A stretch of DNA of 5,910 nt from Pseudomonadota bacterium (GCA_010024215.1 RGHK01000060.1:1-5910), one strand, 5' to 3'; positions 1 through 5,910 are shown, counted from the first letter of the stretch. Translations and numbers: made by a program. The notes: generated by a model not told the origin, from the sequence alone.

Positions 1-236
1 ATTTATTTGTTTTAAGGGTTCATGTTCTCTCATCTGAGGACAATGCAAAAAAAATGGTCACAAAGATTAACGAAGGAGGGTTTCCGGCATTTACTGAGGT
101 TTTTGGTTCTAAGAAAAACCTTCATGCGGTTTATGTGGGACCTTTTATTGAGGAAAGTGACATAAAACAAAACATAGATCTAATTCAAAAGGTTTCAGAG
201 TCACAAAATGGAGAGATATCTAGATGGAAGCTCTAG
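1..236 (+). CDS. SPOR-domain protein, DedD-like, C-terminal part only
   Basis: Partial gene entering from the left edge. The reading frame is open from base 3 to the TAG at 234-236 and gives about 77 residues. These match a SPOR domain: an opening strand reading FVLRVHVLSS, a helix with EDNAKKMVTKI, the G-F-P-A turn, then a strand and turn reading HAVYVGPF followed by a second helix. The V-x-V-G-P-F turn is the most diagnostic part of the family. SPOR domains bind septal peptidoglycan glycan strands that lack stem peptides, and in E. coli DedD is an inner-membrane division protein with a C-terminal SPOR. The DedD assignment rests mainly on position, because dedD precedes cvpA-purF in many gammaproteobacteria. 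The N-terminal membrane helix and linker lie outside the window. The ATG at 54 falls inside the domain and is not a credible start. The 3' end overlaps the next gene by 13 nt. Confidence 0.82.
   Translation, partial: LFVLRVHVLSSEDNAKKMVTKINEGGFPAFTEVFGSKKNLHAVYVGPFIEESDIKQNIDLIQKVSESQNGEISRWKL
210..215 (+). promoter_or_regulatory. Ribosome binding site of cvpA
   Basis: GGAGAG lies 8 nt before the ATG at 224, inside the last codons of the upstream SPOR gene. An in-frame TAG sits directly before that ATG, at 221-223. The start of cvpA is therefore fixed, and translation must re-initiate here rather than read through. Confidence 0.7.
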
Positions 237-808
237 GACTAAATGTAACTGACTGGTTTATATTAGTCGTCTTAACTGCATCAGGTCTTATTTCTTTGGC
301 TAGAGGTTTCACAAAAGAATTTTTGTCTTTATTTTTATGGGTTGTTGCTTTTATTGCAGCTGTTAGTTTGGAGTATTTAGCAACCCCAAAGATTAATGAG
401 TTCATTGGTAATGAGGAAATTTCAAAGATCTTGTCCTACATTATAGTTTTTTTGGTCTTCATTTTTCTTGGTGGTATGGCAATAAAATTTATTGGTACGC
501 TCATTAAGTGGTCGGGTGCTTCAGGGTTCGATAGATTTCTTGGAGTATTATTTGGTCTTACAAGAGGTTTGATTGTTCTATTTGTAATCTTCTTGTTACT
601 ACCATCGAGTGTAAAATCAACCGATCTTATAAACCAATCAAAAATAACACCATTAATTGAGAAATATGCTCCACAAATCGAAGCTTATTTTAGAGAATTA
701 ATAGATAATAGAAATATAGTCGAAGAAGCTATGGATGCAATTGAGCCAATTAAAGAAGAGTTGGGTCCAGCTTTAGAAGATATTAATCCAACCAAAGAGG
801 AATCTTAA
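224..808 (+). CDS. cvpA: CvpA family inner-membrane protein
   Basis: A 194-residue polytopic membrane protein with four hydrophobic segments, at about residues 10-25, 33-52, 66-90 and 104-125. Two family signatures are visible. One is R-G-F-x-K-E after the first helix (R27, G28, K31, E32). The other is S-G-F-D-R-x-L-G...G-x-x-R-G leading into the fourth helix (D102, R103, G106, G110, R113, G114). E. coli CvpA was named for its need in colicin V production and is linked to envelope homeostasis; its biochemical role is not settled. After the last helix comes a soluble, acidic tail of about 68 residues with many E and D residues. This makes the protein some 30 residues longer than the roughly 162-residue E. 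coli protein. It lies between the SPOR gene (13-nt overlap) and purF (1-nt TAATG overlap), the classic gene order. Being co-transcribed with purF is the usual arrangement; no obvious PurR-type operator is visible upstream within the window. Confidence 0.93.
   Translation: MEALGLNVTDWFILVVLTASGLISLARGFTKEFLSLFLWVVAFIAAVSLEYLATPKINEFIGNEEISKILSYIIVFLVFIFLGGMAIKFIGTLIKWSGASGFDRFLGVLFGLTRGLIVLFVIFLLLPSSVKSTDLINQSKITPLIEKYAPQIEAYFRELIDNRNIVEEAMDAIEPIKEELGPALEDINPTKEES
794..800 (+). promoter_or_regulatory. Ribosome binding site of purF
   Basis: AAAGAGG lies within the last cvpA codons, 7 nt before the purF ATG at 808. The cvpA stop and purF start share one base (TAATG), an arrangement typical of translational coupling. 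Confidence 0.65.
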
Positions 809-2295
809 TGTGTGGAATAGTTGGAATTTCTGCTGAAACTAATGTAGCTGCAGAAATTTATGACTCACTTTTAATGCTTCAACATAGAGGCCAGGATGCT
901 GCTGGTATGGTTGTATGCGACTCTGATGATAAGCTTCAAAGTAGAAAATCTATGGGTTATGTTAGAGATGTCTTTCAACAAAGACATATGAGCAAACTTA
1001 TAGGTAACTATGGAATTGGTCATGTCAGATATCCAACTGCTGGAGGCGCAGGAAAAGAATTTGCCCAGCCAATGTATGTAAATTCTCCATACGGGATTAG
1101 TCTTGCTCACAACGGTAACTTAACCAATTCAACTGAATTAGGTAAACAATTATTTCATGCCGAAATGAGGCATCTAAATACAGATTCTGATTCAGAGGTT
1201 TTATTGAATATATTTGCACACGAATTAGGTAAGCAAAGAGAAATTTATCCTTCTGCAAAGCATATCTTTAGAGCCGTTACAAAGACTCATAGACGATGTG
1301 ATGGTGCCTATGCTGTATTAGCCTTAATTACTGGACATGGAATTCTTGCATTTAGAGATAACAATGGTATCAGACCTTTATCAATAGGTATTAGACAAGG
1401 TAAAACACGTGATGAATACATTATTGCATCTGAGGATGCGCTATTCGAATCGCAAGGGTTCAAAAAACTAAGAGATGTTGAACCAGGCGAAGCAATTTTC
1501 ATAGATAAAAAAGGTAATTTTTTCTCAGAACAATGTGCTGAAATGCCACAAAAGAGACCATGTATTTTTGAATATGTATATTTCTCTAGACCCGACTCTA
1601 AAATCGATGAAATATCAGTTTATAAAGCAAGAATGAGAATGGGATCAAGGCTTGCAAATCTAATTAAAAAACAAAATCCTAATCATGATATTGATGTTGT
1701 TATTCCTATTCCAGATAGTTCTACAACTGCCGCTCTTCAGCTAGCTGTTGATTTAAACGTTCCATACAGAGAAGGTTTTGTAAAAAATAGATACATAGGT
1801 AGAACCTTCATCATGCCTTACCAAGAGGAGAGAAGAAAATCAGTAAGAAGAAAATTAAATATTCTTGATTTGGAATTTGAGGGTAAAAATGTTTTGCTGG
1901 TTGATGATTCAATTGTAAGAGGAACTACAAGCAAAAAAATTATCCAAATGGCAAAAGAAGCAGGGGCCAATAAAGTATATTTTGCTTCAGCTGCTCCAGC
2001 TATTAAATATCAAAATCTTTACGGAATCGACATGCCAGCAACTAGCGAATTAATTGCTTCTAATCGAACCGATGAGCAAGTTGCAAAAGAGATAGGCGCT
2101 GACTGGTTAATTTATCAAACATTAGATGATTTAATTGCTTCATGTAAAGAGGGTAATCCTGAAATCAAAGAATTTGAAACATCAATTTTCACTGGAGAAT
2201 ATATAACTCCATTAGGTGAAAATTATCTGCAAGAACTAGAAATTTCCCGACAAGATGAGGTCAAAGCTCAAAGAGAAAAGGCTAAAGCTAACTAG
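808..2295 (+). CDS. purF: Amidophosphoribosyltransferase (glutamine PRPP amidotransferase)
   Basis: The enzyme makes 5-phosphoribosylamine from PRPP and glutamine, the first committed step of de novo purine synthesis in the cytoplasm. It has 495 residues, close to the 505 of E. coli. The N-terminal Ntn glutaminase domain starts M-C-G-I-V-G-I. Cys2 becomes the nucleophile once Met is removed, and there is no propeptide as in the Bacillus type. Other glutaminase residues are R74 in HVRYPT, N102 and G103 in HNGNLTN, and D128 in TDSDSE. The C-terminal phosphoribosyltransferase domain carries the PRPP loop V-L-L-V-D-D-S-I-V-R-G-T-T (residues 362-374, D366 and D367). The flexible loop G-R-T-F-I-M-P-Y-Q lies at about 331-339. 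I see no cysteine set for a structural [4Fe-4S] cluster, as in the E. coli type. It is the last gene of the plus-strand operon. Its end overlaps the convergent acnB by 8 bp. Confidence 0.98.
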   Translation: MCGIVGISAETNVAAEIYDSLLMLQHRGQDAAGMVVCDSDDKLQSRKSMGYVRDVFQQRHMSKLIGNYGIGHVRYPTAGGAGKEFAQPMYVNSPYGISLAHNGNLTNSTELGKQLFHAEMRHLNTDSDSEVLLNIFAHELGKQREIYPSAKHIFRAVTKTHRRCDGAYAVLALITGHGILAFRDNNGIRPLSIGIRQGKTRDEYIIASEDALFESQGFKKLRDVEPGEAIFIDKKGNFFSEQCAEMPQKRPCIFEYVYFSRPDSKIDEISVYKARMRMGSRLANLIKKQNPNHDIDVVIPIPDSSTTAALQLAVDLNVPYREGFVKNRYIGRTFIMPYQEERRKSVRRKLNILDLEFEGKNVLLVDDSIVRGTTSKKIIQMAKEAGANKVYFASAAPAIKYQNLYGIDMPATSELIASNRTDEQVAKEIGADWLIYQTLDDLIASCKEGNPEIKEFETSIFTGEYITPLGENYLQELEISRQDEVKAQREKAKAN

Positions 2296-4870
2296 GGTTA
2301 ACTATATTAACAGCTGGTATATTTGCTGAATTAGCACTTTCTACATAAGTATCAATCTCGTTAAAATTAAGATATCTATATATATCATCTGCAAGTGGAT
2401 TAATGTCATCCATATATTTATGATATTCCTCAACAGTAGGCAACCTACCTATTACTGATGCTATGGCTGATAATTCAGCAGATGCTAAGAAAACATTCGC
2501 TCCATCACCCAATCTATTTGGAAAGTTTCTGGTTGAAGTAGATACTACGGTTGAGTTTGCTAAAACTCTTGCTTGGTTACCCATGCATAAAGAACATCCT
2601 GGTACCTCTGTTCTTGCACCTGAAACTCCAAAGATATTATAAATACCTTCTTCCATAAGTTGTTTTTCATCCATTTTTGTTGGAGGAACAACCCATAATC
2701 TAGCTTTAGTTCCGTTGTACTTTTGCAGTAAAGTACCTGCTGCTCTAAAGTGACCAATATTAGTCATACATGAGCCAATAAAGACCTCTTGAATTTCAGT
2801 ATTAGCTACTTCTGATAATGGTTTAATATCATCAGGATCATTTGGACATGCTAACAAAGGTTCTGTTATTTCATTTAAATCAATTTCAATGATTTCGGCA
2901 TATTCAGCATTTTCATCTGGTTCAAGAAGTTCAGGATTCTTAATCCATTCTTCCATTGCTTGAGCTCTTCTTTCTAGAGTTTTTGCATCACCATAACCAC
3001 TAGCAATCATCCATCGCAACATAACTATATTTGATTGAAGATATTCGATAATAGGTTCTTTGTTTAATCTTACTGTACAGCCTGATGCTGATCTTTCAGC
3101 GGAGGCATCAGAGAGTTCAAAAGCTTGCTCTACTTTCATATTTGGAAGACCTTCGATTTCAAGACATCTGCCTGAGAAAATATTTTTCTTTCCTTCCTTA
3201 GCAACAGTAAGTAATCCTTTTTGTATTGCCGCATATGGAATTGCATTAACAAGATCTCTTAATGTAATTCCTGGCTGCATTTCACCTTTAAATCTAACAA
3301 GAACAGATTCAGGCATATCTAAAGGCATAACTCCTAATGTAGCTGCAAAAGCTACTAAACCAGATCCTGCTGGAAAGCTTATGCCTATTGGGAATCTCGT
3401 GTGGCTATCACCACCAGTTCCAACTCCGTCAGGTAAAAGCATTCTGTTTAACCAAGAATGGATAATTCCGTCACCAGGTCTCAGTGATACGCCACCACGG
3501 TTCATAATGAAATCAGGAAGACTGTGCTGGGTTTCAATATCAACAGGTTTTGGATAAGCAGCAGTATGGCAGAAGGATTGCATTACTAAATCTGCTGAGA
3601 AACCTAGGCATGCTAATTCTTTTAACTCATCTCTAGTCATAGGGCCGGTTGTGTCTTGTGAGCCAACAGTTGTCATTCTTGGTTCACAATATGTTCCTGG
3701 TCTAATACCTTCAACTCCACATGCTTTACCAACCATCTTTTGAGCTAACGTATATCCTTTATCAGATGTATCTGCAGCATCAGGTCTTGTAAAAATATCA
3801 GTCGGATCCAAGCCAAGCGCTTCTCTGGTTTTATCAGTAAGTTGTCTACCAATAATCAATGGAATTCTTCCGTTAGCCCTTACTTCATCAAGTAAAACTT
3901 CTGTTTTAAGTTCAAAAGTTGAAATCACTTCATTGGATGAAGCATCTAAAACTTTTCCATTATATGGTTCTAAAATTATTTCTTGACCCATCTTCATTTT
4001 TGAAACATCCAATTCAATAGGAAAGGCACCTGAATCCTCTAATGTATTAAAAAATATAGGAGCAATTTTTCCTCCAAAGCAAAAACCACCTTCTTTTTTA
4101 TTCGGGATAAAAGGAATTTCATCTCCCATATGCCATAAGACTGAGTTAGTAGCAGATTTTCTTGATGAACCTGTTCCGACAACATCACCCACAAACACAA
4201 GAGGATTGCCTTTTTCTTTTAACTCTTCAATGGTCTCTAATGGTCTTTCAAGGCCTTCTCTTGGCATTTTGAACATTGCCAATGCATGAAGAGGTATATC
4301 AGGTCTAGACCATGCATCTGTAGCAGGTGAAAGATCATCGGTATTTATTTCTCCTGGTACTTTGTAAACTGTTAACTTAATTTGATCTGGAAGCTTTGCC
4401 TTTTCAGTGAACCATTTTCCTTCAGCCCAGGCATCAACAACCTTTTTAGCATATTCATTTGATTTTGAAAGATCAAAAATTTCATTAAATGCATCAAAAA
4501 TTAATAGCGTTTTACCTAATGCCTCTGCAGCTTCATCACCAAGCTCATCAATTTTTAAACATTCAATCAATGGTTGAATATTGTATCCACCAAGCATAGT
4601 TCCAAGAATCTCAACTGCATCTGATTTTGTAATATAAGGACTAGATGTTTTGCCGGTAGTAATATCTGCCAGGAACGCTGCTTTTACGTAAGCAGACTGA
4701 TCAACTCCTGCCGGGACTCTTTCTTTTAATAGATATAAAAGAAGTTCAGATTCTTCGTTATCAGCTTTTAAAAGTTCTACTAATTGAGAAGTCTGATCTG
4801 CATCTAATGGAAGAGGAGGGATGTTTTGCGTTGCTCTTTCTTCTACGTGTGCCTTATATTCGTTTAACAT
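2288..4870 (-). CDS. acnB: Aconitate hydratase B (bifunctional aconitase/2-methylisocitrate dehydratase)
   Basis: An 860-residue protein, against 865 in E. coli. It interconverts citrate and isocitrate through cis-aconitate in the TCA cycle, and members of this class often also hydrate 2-methylaconitate in the methylcitrate cycle. It has the AcnB domain order. An N-terminal HEAT-like domain (about 1-160, with GGYNIQPLI) comes first. The swivel domain follows, carrying G-D-V-V-G-T-G-S-S-R-K (S235, S236, R237). The catalytic domains come last, with GGDSHTRFPIG around D488, S489, H490 and R492. The [4Fe-4S] ligands are Cys701 (GSCMTN), Cys759 and Cys762 (PGCSLCMGN). All three are intact and there is no frameshift. 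The start is fixed by a strong Shine-Dalgarno and an in-frame TAA two codons upstream. In E. coli the iron-free form also binds mRNA; whether that holds here is unknown. It is transcribed alone, divergent from the DUF1289 gene. Confidence 0.98.
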   Translation of the reverse strand: MLNEYKAHVEERATQNIPPLPLDADQTSQLVELLKADNEESELLLYLLKERVPAGVDQSAYVKAAFLADITTGKTSSPYITKSDAVEILGTMLGGYNIQPLIECLKIDELGDEAAEALGKTLLIFDAFNEIFDLSKSNEYAKKVVDAWAEGKWFTEKAKLPDQIKLTVYKVPGEINTDDLSPATDAWSRPDIPLHALAMFKMPREGLERPLETIEELKEKGNPLVFVGDVVGTGSSRKSATNSVLWHMGDEIPFIPNKKEGGFCFGGKIAPIFFNTLEDSGAFPIELDVSKMKMGQEIILEPYNGKVLDASSNEVISTFELKTEVLLDEVRANGRIPLIIGRQLTDKTREALGLDPTDIFTRPDAADTSDKGYTLAQKMVGKACGVEGIRPGTYCEPRMTTVGSQDTTGPMTRDELKELACLGFSADLVMQSFCHTAAYPKPVDIETQHSLPDFIMNRGGVSLRPGDGIIHSWLNRMLLPDGVGTGGDSHTRFPIGISFPAGSGLVAFAATLGVMPLDMPESVLVRFKGEMQPGITLRDLVNAIPYAAIQKGLLTVAKEGKKNIFSGRCLEIEGLPNMKVEQAFELSDASAERSASGCTVRLNKEPIIEYLQSNIVMLRWMIASGYGDAKTLERRAQAMEEWIKNPELLEPDENAEYAEIIEIDLNEITEPLLACPNDPDDIKPLSEVANTEIQEVFIGSCMTNIGHFRAAGTLLQKYNGTKARLWVVPPTKMDEKQLMEEGIYNIFGVSGARTEVPGCSLCMGNQARVLANSTVVSTSTRNFPNRLGDGANVFLASAELSAIASVIGRLPTVEEYHKYMDDINPLADDIYRYLNFNEIDTYVESANSANIPAVNIVNPS

Positions 4871-4973
4871 GCATTATCTCCTTGTTATACGTGCCTAATT
4901 TTACTCTTATCATCAAAAGGCTTCTACTAAATAAGAGATTTTATTTAAAAATGCGTTATTATTTTGACTAATT
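4871..4973. promoter_or_regulatory. Divergent intergenic region between acnB and the DUF1289 gene
   Basis: This 103-bp AT-rich spacer must hold the promoters for both flanking genes. Promoter elements can only be guessed. For acnB (minus strand) TAAAAT at 4903-4898 is a possible -10 box, with only a poor -35 (TAGAAG, 4926-4921) at 17-bp spacing. For the plus-strand gene TATTAT at 4957-4962 is a possible -10 with no convincing -35. A 7-bp inverted repeat is present: CTCTTAT at 4904-4910 and ATAAGAG at 4931-4937, with a 20-bp spacer. It brackets the putative -35/-10 spacer of acnB and could be an operator, but arms this short can arise by chance in AT-rich DNA. No Fur-, PurR- or CRP-like site was recognised. 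Confidence 0.45.
4878..4883 (-). promoter_or_regulatory. Ribosome binding site of acnB
   Basis: On the minus strand AAGGAG stands 7 nt before the ATG at 4870-4868, a near-ideal Shine-Dalgarno. A second, out-of-frame ATG starts 4 nt further upstream (4874-4872) but is only 3 nt from the Shine-Dalgarno and opens just six codons, so the 4870 start is preferred. Confidence 0.8.
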
Positions 4974-5411
4974 ATGCAAAAAACTAGATCTACAACACCT
5001 TGCTTGGGCATTTGTTCAACAACTTATGGTGATGATGTATGTAAAGGCTGCAAAAGATTTGTGCATGAGATTATTAGTTGGCCAAAATATTCACAAGATG
5101 AAAGGGCTTTAGTAAATGATCGCCTTGAAAAATTTAAGATTTTAATTCTTCAAGATAGATTCAAAATTCATGATGAAGATTTATTTGCAAATAAACTAAA
5201 AGATAAAGCAATTAATTTTAATGATGCAATGGATCCTTTGACTTGGATTTTTGATTTATTGCGAGCTGCTGGATCGCAGGATTTAGACTTAGAACAATTT
5301 GGTATAACCAGTCTTCAATATTATGACCCTATGAAAATTCGAGATGAGATAAATAAAGAATTTTTAGATCTTTCTGAAGCACACCATCAAAGATACTTTA
5401 AAAAAGCTTAA
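4974..5411 (+). CDS. DUF1289 (YdhL-like) Cys4 protein with C-terminal extension
   Basis: A 145-residue soluble protein of unknown function. Residues 8-50 are a DUF1289 domain, starting T-P-C-L-G-I-C and continuing through C-K-G-C-K-R and I-S-W. Its four cysteines, Cys10, Cys14, Cys23 and Cys26, have the spacing C-x3-C-x8-C-x2-C and probably bind zinc or another metal. Trp36 is a further conserved family position. Many family members are little more than this domain. Here a charged region of about 95 residues follows, with aromatic and proline-containing motifs (DPLTWIFDLLRAAG, SLQYYDP) and an end reading LSEAHHQRYF. I recall similar long versions in other gammaproteobacteria. No signal peptide or membrane segment is seen. 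The start is firm: an in-frame TGA lies at 4965-4967 and this is the only ATG before the cysteines. There is no Shine-Dalgarno, unlike the neighbouring genes. The gene ends in tandem stops (TAATAA), 6 bp from the convergent ferritin-like gene. Confidence 0.85.
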   Translation: MQKTRSTTPCLGICSTTYGDDVCKGCKRFVHEIISWPKYSQDERALVNDRLEKFKILILQDRFKIHDEDLFANKLKDKAINFNDAMDPLTWIFDLLRAAGSQDLDLEQFGITSLQYYDPMKIRDEINKEFLDLSEAHHQRYFKKA

Positions 5412-5419
5412 TAAAGCTT
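5404..5419 (-). terminator. Weak hairpin between convergent genes, possible terminator
   Basis: Two copies of the palindrome AAGCTT are separated by four bases (AATA on the plus strand), so they can form a 6-bp stem with a 4-nt loop. On the minus strand the stem is followed by TTTT (5403-5400), which resembles a small intrinsic terminator for the ferritin-like gene. Its stop codon (5420-5418) lies inside the stem. On the plus strand no T-run follows. The stem has only two G-C pairs, so termination strength is doubtful. Confidence 0.25.
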
Positions 5420-5858
5420 ACCCGTAATCTTTTAACATTCTTTTAAGTTCTAAAGAATGTTGTTCTTCTTCGCCTATCATTCCTCTTGCATATTCCTCTA
5501 AGTAAATAGATCGGTCTTCTACTTCCTCAAGAAGTTTTTTATATAAGCCAACTGCATGAAGTTCATGTTCTAAACTTTCTTCTAGAATGTCCTTAATTGT
5601 ATGCTGACCTGTCTCTTCAATCTTTGCAATTTTTTGACTAGGGTGGCCATCCAGCCCTGCTATTAATTCACCCGCCCCTTGAGCATGCAATAAAGATTCG
5701 CTAGCTTGTTCTTTTAAAAAAGCTACGATTGGTATTCTGTATGGACCAGTTATCATCATTGCTGAATGAGTGTATCTAACCACACCAGCTAATTCATATT
5801 CCATAATTTCATTCAGTATTGCACAGGCCTTTTTTGTATCTAGTGGTTTTAATCCCAT
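5418..5858 (-). CDS. Ferritin-like domain protein (bacterioferritin-like)
   Basis: A 146-residue, almost entirely helical protein with the four-helix ferritin-like pattern; it probably binds a di-metal centre and acts in iron storage or protection. Likely ligands by comparison with E. coli bacterioferritin: E22 in helix A (M-E-Y-E-L-A-G), E54 and H58 in helix B (A-S-E-S-L-L-H-A), E99 in helix C (L-E-H-E-L-H-A), E131 and H134 in helix D (E-E-E-Q-H). Helices A, C and D fit well. In helix B the Glu-His spacing is E-x3-H instead of E-x2-H. The haem-binding Met52 of bacterioferritin has no counterpart (Leu56 or Ser55 here), so canonical haem binding is not expected. It is shorter than the 158-residue E. 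coli protein. I recall close relatives, sharing QASESL-HAQ, in marine alphaproteobacteria, annotated as bacterioferritin. The start is supported by a strong Shine-Dalgarno. It is a single gene, convergent with the DUF1289 gene. Confidence 0.85.
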   Translation of the reverse strand: MGLKPLDTKKACAILNEIMEYELAGVVRYTHSAMMITGPYRIPIVAFLKEQASESLLHAQGAGELIAGLDGHPSQKIAKIEETGQHTIKDILEESLEHELHAVGLYKKLLEEVEDRSIYLEEYARGMIGEEEQHSLELKRMLKDYG

Positions 5859-5865
5859 GTTATAG

Positions 5866-5871
5866 CTCCTT
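5866..5871 (-). promoter_or_regulatory. Ribosome binding site of the ferritin-like gene
   Basis: AAGGAG on the minus strand lies 7 nt before the ATG at 5858-5856. No other ATG occurs in this frame up to the window edge, so this site decides the start. Confidence 0.8.
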
Positions 5872-5876
5872 AGCGT

Positions 5877-5902
5877 TAGTATTAAATAATATGTTAATAC
5901 TA
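5877..5902. promoter_or_regulatory. Perfect 9-bp inverted repeat upstream of the ferritin-like gene, candidate operator
   Basis: The arms TAGTATTAA (5877-5885) and TTAATACTA (5894-5902) are exact reverse complements with an 8-bp spacer. The near arm begins 18 bp before the ATG. On the minus strand the spacer contains TATTAT (5891-5886), a plausible -10 box that would start a transcript about 20 nt before the ATG, just upstream of the Shine-Dalgarno. The matching -35 would lie beyond the window edge. A dimeric regulator bound here would cover the promoter. The sequence does not match the Fur, IscR or PurR consensus as I know them. In AT-rich DNA one such repeat per window is not surprising, so its location is the main support. 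Confidence 0.4.
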
Positions 5903-5910
5903 TAGAATAA

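Noticed and set aside
1..236. A PurR-type operator upstream of cvpA-purF, as expected from E. coli
   Set aside because: I looked for the ACGCAAACG-type palindrome before cvpA and saw none. The operon promoter probably lies to the left of the window.
220..405. 61-codon open frame on the minus strand opposite the start of cvpA
   Set aside because: It is antisense to a clear membrane-protein gene and has no family features.
2281..2335. Possible larger hairpin around the purF/acnB junction (GCTAA/TTAGC and AGCT/AGCT pairs)
   Set aside because: The pairing segments are 4-5 bp, widely spaced and without a following T-run on either strand, so it is not a credible terminator.
2560..2757. 65-codon open frame on the minus strand inside acnB in another frame
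   Set aside because: It overlaps the region encoding the aconitase cluster cysteines, and its composition is that of an out-of-frame translation. The acnB frame is intact, so it is not evidence of a frameshift.
3060..3557. 165-codon open frame on the plus strand, antisense to acnB
   Set aside because: It starts at TTG with no ribosome binding site, lies wholly inside a strongly conserved acnB segment, and its protein shows no recognisable domain. It is best explained as a shadow of the acnB codon pattern.
4865..4874. Upstream ATG at 4874-4872 as an alternative start or leader peptide for acnB
   Set aside because: It is only 3 nt from the Shine-Dalgarno, out of frame, and reaches a stop after six codons. 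The downstream ATG has ideal spacing and gives the family N-terminus.

Overview
The window is strongly AT-rich and compactly coded, with almost every base in a gene. It holds six genes: one cut off at the left edge and five complete. Gene order and protein features point to a gammaproteobacterium with a small, low-GC genome. The left block has the Enterobacteria/Pseudomonas-type order dedD-cvpA-purF. The PurF is the E. coli type, with the nucleophilic Cys right after the start Met and no propeptide. The aconitase is of the AcnB class and aligns almost end to end with E. coli AcnB as I remember it. An AT-rich marine lineage such as SAR86 would fit, but the sequence alone cannot settle this.

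Layout. (1) Positions 1-2295, plus strand: the C-terminal SPOR domain of a DedD-like cell-division protein, then cvpA (four-helix inner-membrane protein), then purF (first committed step of purine synthesis). The genes overlap by 13 nt and 1 nt, so this looks like one translationally coupled operon that starts to the left of the window. (2) Positions 2288-4870, minus strand: acnB, aconitate hydratase B of the TCA cycle, convergent with purF and overlapping its 3' end by 8 bp. (3) Positions 4871-4973: the only true intergenic spacer, 103 bp, divergent between acnB and the next gene. (4) Positions 4974-5411, plus strand: a DUF1289 protein with an N-terminal four-cysteine cluster and a C-terminal extension of about 95 residues. 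(5) Positions 5418-5858, minus strand: a small ferritin-like/bacterioferritin-like four-helix protein, convergent with the DUF1289 gene after a 6-bp gap. A perfect 9-bp inverted repeat lies in its upstream region. No stretch over 300 bases lacks a gene.

How the genes relate: the left operon combines cell-envelope (SPOR, CvpA) and purine functions, an arrangement well known in gammaproteobacteria. The right half has an iron theme: a [4Fe-4S] enzyme, a likely metal-binding Cys4 protein and a ferritin-like protein. Each has its own promoter region, so a functional link is only inferred. I see no mobile element, CRISPR array, RNA gene, prophage or defence system. This is mostly ordinary core genome, and the items worth a second look are in the small proteins and the regulatory DNA on the right.
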